Shown here piece after piece: positions 12,701-24,700 of a DNA stretch of 64,000 nucleotides. Source of the DNA: Dipylidium caninum (Eukaryota > Platyhelminthes > Cestoda > Cyclophyllidea > Dipylidiidae); the NCBI GenBank assembly GCA_017562135.1, contig QEYB01000625.1:434001-498000 (forward strand). Reading direction: 5' to 3'. Every line of letters begins with the position of its first letter. Position 1 is the first letter of the stretch. The notes below the pieces were generated by a model, which saw only the letters and a list, made by a program, of their open reading frames with translations, was not told where the DNA came from and did no database searches. The position numbers were made by a program, and so were the translations under genes.

Positions 12701-15700
12701 CAAAATCTTCTCCAGCAGGTGTCTACTCGCAATGTTCGATGCTTGGACTCATGCAATGAGTTTTTTTCCACTGTAGATCATCACTGTGTTGCGTGTAGTT
12801 GAGTCTGCTATTCAAAATTTTAATTTCACGAGCCCCAGGCAATTAGTATTCAGAAGGCATGACCAGATAATATGATTTAGACTACTAACCATGATTTGTA
12901 GGACATTTTATTTGCTAACCACGCTATAGGCTTCTCTACTCACCAAGGTCAGAGACTTTTTTGAACTTTTTTATACTAGAAACTGGGCGTAATTGAATCG
13001 GAGTATGCTGTCTAAAACCAGCTCTGTGATATCAACTATCTTTCTTCCCCTATCTCGGTCCATTCTAATTCGAAGCGCTTATTTCTATCATCAGGTGTTG
13101 TACGCCCTCTCTAGACTGCGGACTATTCTAAAACTGGACGCCGGTGCTCTTTTCGTGCTGACCTTAGCCGCTTCTCCTACAGCATCGAAAGGGCAGTTAA
13201 ATTCGTCGTCTGGAGCTAAAGAAGCCCCAAAATTCGTCGCATGTGAATTCCCAAAACTCTTTGGCACAAGTAAGAATCTTGATGCTGCCTTCTTCTTTTA
13301 GATTGCATTACTTTGAAGTTTAGTACAATCCTCTCCAATCTTTTTGAACTGATTGCATTTCGCTCGTTCCTTGTTATGCTATTTAAATCTTCGTCTAATG
13401 TCAGAGGGTATAACTTATGTTCAGTTTCTAAAACTATGTTGATCATTAACTAAGCTTTACGCCTGTCGTTTCAATGAAACTTCCTTATTCTCAACCACGC
13501 ATTACCAGGACAGTAGTATACGTGTTTTTGTGTGTGTTAATCCTTCGTTAATGGGCCTAAAATTGACGGATTTCTCTCCATTAACGTGTTTAACTGATCA
13601 GCTAAGTGCATTAATAGCATCTCTCACAATTGCTAATTTTTTGTGCAATATCTACTATTAGCACAACTAAATCAGTCGTACAAGAACCTAATTTTGATAA
13701 GTTTGTCATTGATGCATGTCAAGCGCAAACACTCACCTTTTAATAGCTTAATATTCGTGAATTTCATTGAAATTAATACATCATTTCTATAGGTCTAGCG
13801 GATCTCCTTGCGCGCCACTATCGTTGCCTACTGGCCGGAGGTTGTGATGACTTTGTGCGTTACTCCACCATGGAGGAGATCGGGTGCATCCTCAATTCTC
13901 GAATGCCTACTCTATTAGACGTCCTTCTTTTTGTCTGTCTCGCATTTCTCCTTTCCCTCACACCGCCCTCAGAATCTGCGGCCATCGCCGCTGCAAATGC
14001 AAATGTTCGTCTTTTAGCTGGCGAGGTGCTCAAACTTATAACCGATGTAAGTATTACGTCCTACCTCCTTTAATTCTGTTACTTTTATTCGAATCTTGTC
14101 TTCTTAAAGCACTCCCTTTTCTATTCTTTGATGCTTATACGCAAATATATTTTGCCCTTCATTGTTCAAGTGAATTACCTAAAGGGTGACAAGCTTTTGT
14201 AGGGTGTTTCAGTTAGGTACGTGCCCTCTACTTAAATAAATTCTTCCTATGAATATATTTGGAAGAGTCATACCGACATACGATTCACTAAGTTCTAGAG
14301 AAGTAGTTAGCTTAATTGTGGACTTTTTTCGATGATGCCGCCCTACACTTGGAAACTATGAAACGCGTCTTTTTGTGTCGTTTGTGTTCAAGTGCTTTTG
14401 CTTCTAGATACTCTTATTTGCAAATTTTAAAGGTATTCTTTTTACTTATTTTTTGATATTTGCCTTAGTTTCTATCCAATTTTTGTTTTTGTGTTTTTCT
14501 GAAACCAGGTGGCAACAAGGCGAGTTACGTCTACTTTTTCGTACTAGTTTAAATTGAATCTTAGCACGGTTTGAACATCGAAAAACATTAAGGAGGCATT
14601 CGGAGATGGACTCGTTACTAATGAACAAAAAGTGCTCGATATCGGAATCAAAAGTTTCGCTCTAGCAATTTGAGTATCACCAAGGGTCCTCGAGGAAGAC
14701 CACCGACCCATGTTGTTAAGGAGGATGAGGCAAGGACGACTGTAGAATCCGATCTACATACAAATCTTTGTGAACTTGGGTCTAAAATAAATAGGAGCCA
14801 GCCACACATACGGCTATTTTAAAGCATCTGCGTACAATATGTGATAAAGGGAAAAATTGAACTCATATGTGCCCCACGAAGTGACATAACTGCAGATGAT
14901 CGAGGGACTGGAAAAGCAAGCCTTCAACTTTGTTGCTTTGCAGTACACGGTCGTCACCGTTTTTACACAAATTCATCACTTCGATGAAAAGTGGATATTG
15001 TATGATAACCGAAAACGGTCAGGGGATGGGTAGATATGGATACACCCCCCGGTATATCCACCCTTAAGCCGAAATTGCATCAAAAAATATGTCCAACTAG
15101 CATGAGAGAGAATGCCCAAGGGGTGATCACCTATTCTTCTTACAACCAGGCCAAGGCACCCCACCGACGGAGTCTTATTGTCGTGAAATTAATGTTATAC
15201 ATAAGAACAAACTTATGAAAGAGCAACCAGCATTGCTTAATCGGCAGGGCGCATTGTTCTACAAGATAACCCTGAACGACCGCATAAGGCTTTTGTTACT
15301 GCTGAAAAATTATCTTTTTTATAATAGAAACTTTTACAACATCCGCCATATTTACCCGGTATTTCCCCGACCGTTTGTTTCTTTTACCGCAATTACAAAT
15401 TATTTTTAGGGGAAAAGAACACAAGAACTAAAATGATATTATACAAGACGTGGGATCGTATATTAAGTCTAAAAATACGGATTTTTCAAAAAGGCGAATG
15501 ATTTACCCAATTGTTGGCAGAAAGTCGTAAATGCCAACAGAGGTTATTTCGGTTGAATATAATACTGTGAAAAATTGAGGTTTTTTGTTTTTTAAGTTTA
15601 TTAGACGCCCGTTTCATAGTTTCCAACCTAACCGATACCTGGGCAGAATGAATGGAATATGCTCAGAAGTGCGCGCCCGGAATGTTCGTAGTATTTAACT

Positions 15701-18700
15701 ATAGGGACGCATTAACTCTGGGCTCTGTAGAGACCTCGTCTTTTGGCGTCCTCTTCCAAATTTATTTTAGGTTTTAAATAGGCATTGGGTTTCTTCAAAT
15801 GATTCAGACTATTTTAGAGGGTATTTTCGCACTCTTCAACTTCACTACGGGGATATCGCTTACATTCTTACTACGGGGATATCGCTTACATTCTTCTTTG
15901 AGACGTTTTTACAGCTTAATAACCTAAAACTTACCCCCTTTTCTGCACTCGCAAACTCTACTTTGGCGTATACATTTACTTTCGTCCCTCTTACTGACAC
16001 TTTCATATGCCATGAATTGGTAGAAGTTCCTCCTCTTGGCTGCCATACTCACCCCATCGGACAATGCGAAGTCGACATTGGATATCCACAAGGACGAAAC
16101 GGGGATGGCCGCACTAATTTCTAATCTCCGTGATCCCAACTCATCATGGATTGACGCTATTATCCAACGGTCAGGACTGTTGCAAGCTGTCATTCACTGT
16201 CTCGCCACGTCCACCGAGCTTGCTCACATCCATGACAGGTTTGTTATTTTCAATTGAACTGCTTTAGCCCATTAACCGCCAATTTTGGCCACTGCCTATA
16301 ATTGGAATGATCCCTAAATTAGAGATTTCATTCTTATAACCTCGTAATCTCTCTAAAAATATCCCATTTTCAACTAAAATTGGTGTCCTGCTTGCTTTAT
16401 GTTTTCAATTTTAGCGTATGTTCTAAAATAGTGGTGTCTATTTTTGGATCTCTTTGAGTTAGTATCATTTCCAACCGCGAGTACATCGGAATGCTGTTGA
16501 AGAGGAGGTTATATTGGAGAATATCTGGGGCATGCAATTTGTGAGGGTTTTTCTCTTATCAAATCTCCGTTGATAATATCTGACGTAGTTTAAACACCGC
16601 AATAAATAGAACTGTTTGCTCCGCTTTATTCCATCAATACTGGCGTACCCAACCATTCCTTCTCCCATCCCTCATGAATCTATCAAGTCGTCTCTCCATT
16701 CTCCAGTTGCTCATTTATCAGGTTCTCGAATATGAAACTTCCGATTGGTATGAGATGTAGCAGTAAACCTCTACCTCATAATTTCTGCCGCAATTGTTTA
16801 CTCGAATTCTTTGTTTGGCTAGTTCTGATAAAATTAAGGGGCCCTGTCACCGGGTTAACCATTTGGGCTAACGCTTCGTTCATTTAAATACGTAAGCATT
16901 AGGCAAGACTTTTTGGATCTTAATACTGACGTTTACGTTGGCCGATAATGTTCTTGAAATAAATTTACAATTCAGTGTGACGTAATTTTTAGTTTTAAAA
17001 CGCCTTAAAAACCGCCTTTGGCAGAATAAAGGCACTTTCACATCATATCTTTCTTGGTCGGGAAAGATGCGGTTTTATAGAATTTATTCGTAAATATAGT
17101 AGATGGATTTTTGGAAGTAAATTAAGATCGAATATTATACTGTGAATAATTAGTTGAAAAGATTTGTAAATTTCTACATTATCGTCTCACCTTCCTTCAC
17201 CTGATGGCTAAATGAACCCTCTTTCTCCCACAGACTCAAAAGTGTGGACGATAAGAGACTGCCTCTTTGTCTTCGTCTTCTGAAATACACCGACAACAAC
17301 GGAAATTCAGCGGAACTCTGTAACCTCCTTGAACTTACTCATAACCTCCTCAAACTTACCTCACCGCGGATTGAACGTCCAGATAAGCCCAACATAGCCA
17401 CACCATCTAACAATCGAGCTAACAAGGCTTCGTCGACCACCGCTAATGTTGCCAATAACTCAAAGAAGGCTAACGTTCTGTCCTCTGCCACATCAACACA
17501 AGGTCAATTATTTCCTGGATCCCTCCCATGGTGTACAGCTCGGGTGCCCCACCTCGATTCCACCCTCAAGGCCTTGGCGCCCCTCTCTCCTTCATTTCCC
17601 CTCCTTGCTGTCCTCACATCCCGCTTTACCGAATCCACTCCATCCACTGGCGATCAGCGTCCACGTCACTTAGCAACTCAGACACTTCTCATGAATACCC
17701 TAAGATTGGCATTGAGTCCCGCAGTGTGTGTTGAGTTGCATCCCCTCTGGTTCAACTTTCTGAGAAATAGTCTAGTCTACTGGAGTCATGCGACTCCTCT
17801 CATGATCAATGTGGTGATCTCCCAGATGACTGATGCGTTGAACATTCTTGCGGAGCCCTTCTGTCATACTCTGACAAATGCAGGGTGGGTCCACACACCT
17901 AATACTTTATGCAAACTGTAGTATAAGTCTCAGTTGAGAAATGTTATTAAACCTGATGCTAATATAAACAATAGACTTATGGAACGGAGATTTCTGGCTG
18001 AGATGTTATGGTCAAAATTCACCATAGCTTGTTATTCTCGGCAGAATGAATGGAAGGATTATTTCAGCACCGAACTATCCTGCAGACTACACTCTACAAC
18101 TTTTGGCTTGTTTACAAGGCATCGTCCACACTTTCCTTCTTCCCTTTGGCCAATCAAAAGCAACTCTGACACGTGGAATGACCTTGGGCGCCACAATCTT
18201 CGGACGTGGTTGGTCACCTCCTCTCTCCAGGTCCCCACCTTCTCAACGGAGCAAGTCTTCAAACACTTCACCCTTCTTTTCCAAAGGTTATTAGTTGTCC
18301 ATCAGCCTCTAAATTGAACAATCTAAAAAACTTTAATGATTAATTGACCACAAAACTTCTCTATTATTCTTGTAGGTGAGTGGCTTACACCAAACACCTC
18401 AGAAACACCAAAAGCATTCCGAGATTCCATTCGAGTGGCACAAGCCATAGAGGATTACTACGCTAGACATCAACAGAACTTCGATTTTGCACCTCTCAGT
18501 CTTGTACTCCAGCGCATGCAACAGAACCGTTCTGAGGGAAATTCACATACTTCTACCATCCCACTTGCCCTCCTCTTTGCTTCAAAGGTTTGTCACTGCC
18601 TCATGGGATTCAATTACTAGTTAATGGCAGTTATTAGCTTCAATTAATTGTAGTTGTAAATATACTAAGGTCTTAGAAGTGCTTCACTGACGACTAAGTA

Positions 18701-21700
18701 AATTTATTGTAATTTTCGGTCCAGCTTCTAGATGGAGAAATGCCATCCATGTCTCGTGAACACTCATTCAGCCGAGTATAAGTTTATTTATAATTGAGTC
18801 GAAATATGAGTAACCGATTTGTGGAATTCAGTAATTTTTTGTGTTTCGTCCCTTATTTCTATCCTACCCCCGAGCCGAAATCTAACATAGTACCTCCAAA
18901 ATGATCAGGATCTTCTCGGCACGGAGGTGATGCCCAAGTCCAAACATCTGGCCATGGATTGGGTTCGGGGACGTGCGGAAATGTGCCACGTCTTCCCCAT
19001 TCTGCTTTCTAGTCTAACTGCTATATGGCTGGCTCTGAACCAGTCTTGCGATCCCTCTTCAACCTTTTCACCAAATTCTCCAAGGGGTGACGCTGAAACC
19101 TCCGTGGAGACCGGTGTCAGTGCATTGGGTGCGCTTTCCTTTTGACATAAATGGAGTTGTTATAGTGCAGACTGTTCCCTTCAACTTTTGACCTCGCTTT
19201 TTAGAAATCGACAGTATTTCGAGTAGTACAACCTCAATCAATCTTCGTTGTGGTTTCAACCGTCTTGCCGCACTTACCGTTCTCGGTCATCCGGAGGTGG
19301 TGCGTCTAGCTATTGACAGCATCCTGGAGCCCATTGCTCTCACGCATCCCTCCCTCCTATTCGCTGCTCTGGCTCACGTCTGGCCACCTCTCGGACTAGC
19401 TGGGGGTAGTAATGACCTCATGTGGCTCCTCTCTTATTCTCCCTCAGGTATGTTTGCCCAGTCTTACCCTCATGTAATTGTCACTTGTCACTACTTTGTA
19501 CTGACTAGTACATCGCGAAACATTCCCACACACGTCCATTTGCATCCCATACCAATTTAGAATGTAAGTTGATTGCAGTGTCATATGACTGTAATTAAGT
19601 CATATGTCAAAGAAATTTAAAAGTGCTTGATTGTTTACATTCATAATATTTCAACAGCTCCCTTATCCATTGTGAGTTTTAACGTACTCTTACAGGTTTA
19701 GCGATCTCTTAACCTACTTCACACTTACTTGTTATACACCGTGTTTGCATAGATGTTTTGTATCCTTTCACTAGGCTTGCCACTGACTCCACGTCAATGT
19801 GCCCTCGTAAGCCTTATCAGCGGTGCCCGTTCGAGTTTCCAGGAGTATGGAGATAAGAATGGACGTTATTTTCGTCTTTGTGGTGTGTTGAGCAATTCTG
19901 AAAAGCCCGTGGCTTTGATAAAGACAAATTCAGCAGTTAAAACTCTTCGAAACCTTTTGCGATCGCCACCAGCTTCACTGGCCTTCGCCTTTGCTTTAGA
20001 TCTTCCTAACAGTGAAACTCTGATGCCTTCACAAGTTGAGGTGAGTCTAATTCTGCGTCGTCTGAGTCATAATTTTTGACAAAAGAGGCATCCCTTTGTT
20101 TCTCCTACTTAGCCCATTGTACTATTAACCAATAAGTACGTCTTGTTTGTTTAAACAGGCAACCTTTCCGCCACAGACGATGCAGTCATCACTACTTCAC
20201 TTCTTTTACTCGTGGATAGTCGCGATGGGTGGAATAGGGGTCTCTTCCTTTCATTTGGCAGATGTGCAGGACTTTCTGCACGATGTAGCCCCACTGACTT
20301 CCGTCTCCGCCGCTGTTTCCGCTACATCTGGGCTGGGAGCTGCCATTACCTCACCCATTTCAGTCTTCTTGCTTGACAAGTGAGTTGATTGCCTCCACTA
20401 GTCATCAATGGAATTCGTTTAACCCCAGAAACATGTCTCAATTTTCCAGGTTGGAAAACAGTGTTCGGTTCACACAGACAAAATGCGCACTCTGAATTAC
20501 AAGTAGATAAACCTTTAAGCTTTGGGACTTATTCCGTCTTTTTAGCATAATCTTCTTGGGTTCGCACTCACAGTAGTGAGAAAGTATTGTTACAGGAGAT
20601 TAGTCGTTTGAAACTGAAGTCTAAAAAGCGCGACAAATTGTCTTGTAACTCAGTTAAATTGGCATTTTGCCCTTATTGCTTTTTTTCTCCCATCTCTTTA
20701 TTCCTTTCACTCGGTTTATTGCAGAATCTTCAACGAACTTATTATCACTCTATCGAATAAGGATGAGAAACTTGATCAGAAGGATCTACAGGTTCGAGCA
20801 TTTAATTTACCTTCCACTCTGTTCGCAATTAATACTTTTAAGAGTGTACCAGCATACTTACTTCCCACTTAAATGAGGATTTTTATTGCCGCAAAAGGGT
20901 GTTTACGCAAATTAAAACAAATACTTATTCCTTCTAACCGCTTTAGATTAGACAAACAAGCGAATATGTTGAGCATGAGAACTTGTGCAAATTTGCTATG
21001 GTAACCTTGTGACAAACAACCGTGTTTGTTTTCTTCTCTCCCCTAAAATGATCGATGCATGCAACTACTCGCTAAACTATCTTAACAAAACGACTGATGG
21101 GATTAAGCGTTGTTAGGTTCTGTTTGACCACAATTGTAACCAGTGTTCACATTAAAAATGCTCTATTAAACACGTAGAAGGTGCACGTTGAGCGTCTGGA
21201 GGTTATGGACGAATCGTAAGAGTTTAGTATGTTCACTGTACTAAAGGTTGATTGTGAGTCTCGTCTTTCTAGGATATTTGTCAACGTCTGATGGAATCAA
21301 CTGCCTCAATAGCTGGCACAGCATTGGAGCAGGCCACGTGGTTCGTCGAAGTCTACAAGTTCGTCCTACAGCTGCTCCAGTAGCACCGGCAATCTCCTCA
21401 TTCGATGTCTCTGGTGGTCTTCGTTCGACTGATCTCGTGTCATCTGTGGCGTCGGAATCAGCTCTGGTGGACCTCAAGGTCAATGATGGCACGCCACCGA
21501 ATACTCTGTGTGGCTCACAGGAGATCCTTTCTTCAGGTTAGATATGGCAGAGTGAGGGGAATGGTTTTTACTATGCAAACTCTTTGAGATTTTTTAGATG
21601 TGGTTGTTTAATACTATTCGTGCGGAAATTCTACCATGAATAATAATTTCTAAATTTCGTTTTGTCCATCTTTTTCTCTCCTCTATTTTCCAAAATACCA

Positions 21701-24700
21701 TTTTGGGAATTTAGACTTTCTACTTGATTCAAAGCGACAAATCACAACTTTCTTTATCGAAATTGTCTTTTTGTTCAACACAGTACCACCTTTTCTTTGT
21801 TGCCCCACTACAAGAAGCTGCTCGGAGACCAATGTGTCCTCAAATCCGAGAATTTATAACTCCCAGTAAAGTTTTTTATAAATTTTAATTTGGACGAAGA
21901 TCCGAGATGACGCACATTTAGTACAAATTGGTTCAGTACGCAGAAAGTATCGGCTATAAATTGAAGCACTAGGACCGCCTTTAAAACGTTCACACCATTT
22001 ATTCGCCTGTCTCATCACTTCACCCCACCCAACCTTCCATGGGTATGTGTCGATGTTTGTGATTTCAAGTTTTAATTCCTCGTTTTTGTGCGCGAACTCA
22101 TGCTTAACAAAACGTATTTGTCTTTCGCCTCATAATCGCGGCTTTCTACAGAAATAGGACTTCTTCGACACTTACTGCCAATTCTGGTACCATTACTCTA
22201 ATGGGATTTGCTATCATTGTTCTATAATGTGATTTGTTTTGTCATGATCCAACCCAAAATTAATGAGTTTTACATTTTCCTGAAATCCCTCGCTTTGGTC
22301 GTGAAATCGTCCTTCTTCCCCTCTGGTTACAACACGGTCTTTAATAATTCCCTTCTAGAAGCCGCTCTGGGGTGAGAATGGAACTTCAATTCCCTTTTTT
22401 GGTGGGTTTGTCTTCCATTCTTTTGATCTAGGCTTGTGTTATTACTTCCCCGCTTGTTTCCCTTTATTCACTTTTCGGATGGAAGAGTGGACCTCCGCGA
22501 CTCTACTTGTTGTCTCCGAAATTAGTTGCTAATTTGAGACGATGGTAGTTATTTCCCCTCTTCTGGCTTATTTTAGTCTTAATTATAAATGGAACATGCG
22601 TGACCGGGGAGACTTGCATTGAGATTTAGATTGATGGATGCTGGTGGTTATCCAAATTAGAAGCGTTGGTGTTGCATATAATTTCTACCTACGTATTAAT
22701 TAGTGGACTAGGTACACACATCGTCTGAGGGAACATGGCATCCTAATTGTGTAAAAAGGTATCAGGGCTGATAGGGTATAGATATTGTCTCTTTCGATTG
22801 TCATACAGAAAAAAAAAATAAATGAAATCATCTGTCAGTATTTGTGCATCATTCCATAGATTTTGGTAAAGCCGAGTAGAATATTGCCTTGGACTGGTCA
22901 CCATTCCACACCCAAGTCAATCCCGCTTGAATAAAGCTTCCACTATGGCTGGTGTTATCTTCTGGTTGCTTCTAACCCACATGGAAATATCCTAAACTCA
23001 ACTCTGTGCATCTACATTTATTCCGCTAGACTGAATCCCGACTCCTTGGACAGGGGCTAGCAGCTAAGACAATCCACTAGTCAAGTAAAATCGTCTTCAA
23101 AGTTGTTCATCGAATGTGTCTTTCTCTAAATTGGAGTTTACTGTCAAATGGTCCGACAAGTTCGTGTAGTTTTTGTTCACAGAGTGATATCAGTTTATGG
23201 AGAACAATATGCCCTTCTCTGTTTTACCTTCGTGTTATTTTTAAACCCTTTTACGGTGTTTCCCGAAGGTTGACCGTATTCACTTCTTTTGTGACTGTGA
23301 CATTTCTAGGACTTAATCATTCAAGCCTATCTCTAAGTTATTGATGTCTGATTTTCTGTTCTGCTTTCATCGCGTGGATTAACAATGTGGAGTCCCTTTG
23401 TACCAGAATAACTTTGCTGTGACACTTAGTTATGCAGGATCGTTAGAAAAACGGTTCTGTTAGTAGAGAAATGTGTAGACCATAGCAGAAGGTGCAGTTC
23501 AGAAGTAGCTCAAACAAGTGGTGCAGCACGCTCTTCAGAACCATGATGATAATGACTTACATAGACTCAAAAATAGATATGCTTGCCGTTGAAGTTGCTG
23601 AATATCAACGTTTCACTCTATTTCTCACATTTTTGTACTGCTAGTTAGTCAACTACACTCACCCCTGTTGTTTACACTTTGTCCCTTCTTATGAGTGCTT
23701 TCACGTGTTACTTCTTCCCCATATCACTTCTCCGGGTTTTACTTTCTTGACTTTCCTCAGCGATGCCGTCGTTCTGATAATGGCCCAAGTGTAAAGTTGT
23801 GGGCACGAAATCTCGATACTCGAAAAGACAATCACGGTGATGATAGAAGGGGGGAAGAAGGGTCATAGAATACGTTAAAACATTTGCTATCCCATTTGAA
23901 ATACACACTTTTTCTATTCTTCTTTTGTCTCTCTCGACGTATTTTTTAGATTCTCGGGATTTTGCTCCAGCAACTTTCAATTCACGGGAAGATCTTTCTG
24001 TTCTAGCCCTCAAGATGCTCGCTGAGGCACGTTTAAACTCGCCCCATATGCGTTTTTTCAGTCTTACTCGTCTTTTCTCTCCTACTTATCCGCCACATTG
24101 ATATCCCTTGTACAGCACATGGCCATTTTCTTCGATGTGGTCTACAAGAGTGAGGAAAAGGATCGCGTGCCCTCGGCCCTCAACAACGGTATTTTAACCA
24201 ATGTACTGCCCTTCCTAAAGTCGCACAAGTAAGTGATTGTTTAAGTTTCTCCTTCGGGCACTCCCGTCAATATTTTCTCCCTCTGCTATTTCTATTGTCC
24301 TTAATCGTAAAACACCGGAAATATGAAGTACTCAGATTATCACGAGGGAAATTTATCACTCAAACCTTGAATTATAACCTTTCATTTGCTTTCTGCAGTG
24401 CTTCAGATAGTAAGAGATGGGCTTATTCAATATTTGCCATGCTTTTCACCCGTAATTTCGTGATGTTCCTGCTTGTTCCTGAATATATGGGAATTTATTT
24501 CTATAAGAAATATTACTTTACTAATAGTTAAGTATTGTAGCTTAGTCCAACGAGATGTTGAGTGGAAGTGAAGTTAGTTAAACGTTACAGATGTCGTCAA
24601 GTTCCATAAATTTTATTGTCACTTCCTTTCACCTACCTCTCTTTTTAAGATATCAATTTCTTGTAGTGTTTATTTAATGGTTAAGATATCCATTGAATTG

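Larger units (their letters stand above)
14343..15632 (+). mobile_element. Degenerate mariner-family transposon
   Basis: Near-perfect terminal inverted repeats face each other: TTGGAAACTATGAAACGCG near 14349 and its counterpart ending at 15632, with an extra base pair in the right copy. The length of about 1.29 kb is typical of mariner. Between them the + strand encodes pieces of a mariner transposase in several frames: DEKWILYDN (14983-15009), QPALLNRQG (15224-15250), a D-N-x-x-R-P-H block (15265-15285) and L-x-x-HPPY (15331-15351). Many stops and frame changes interrupt it. The usual final catalytic aspartate region (P-D-L-x-P-T-D) reads with Asp lost, so the element is dead. Inference: an old insertion tolerated within a DOP1 intron. 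Confidence 0.87.
14047..16023 (+). other. DOP1: DOP1 intron carrying a mariner fossil
   Basis: This intron runs from gtaagt at 14047 to ggtag before 16024. It contains a degenerate mariner insertion at about 14343-15632 and, 3' of it, a two-copy 26-bp tandem duplication at 15844-15895. The remaining sequence shows nothing else I recognise. Confidence 0.8.
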
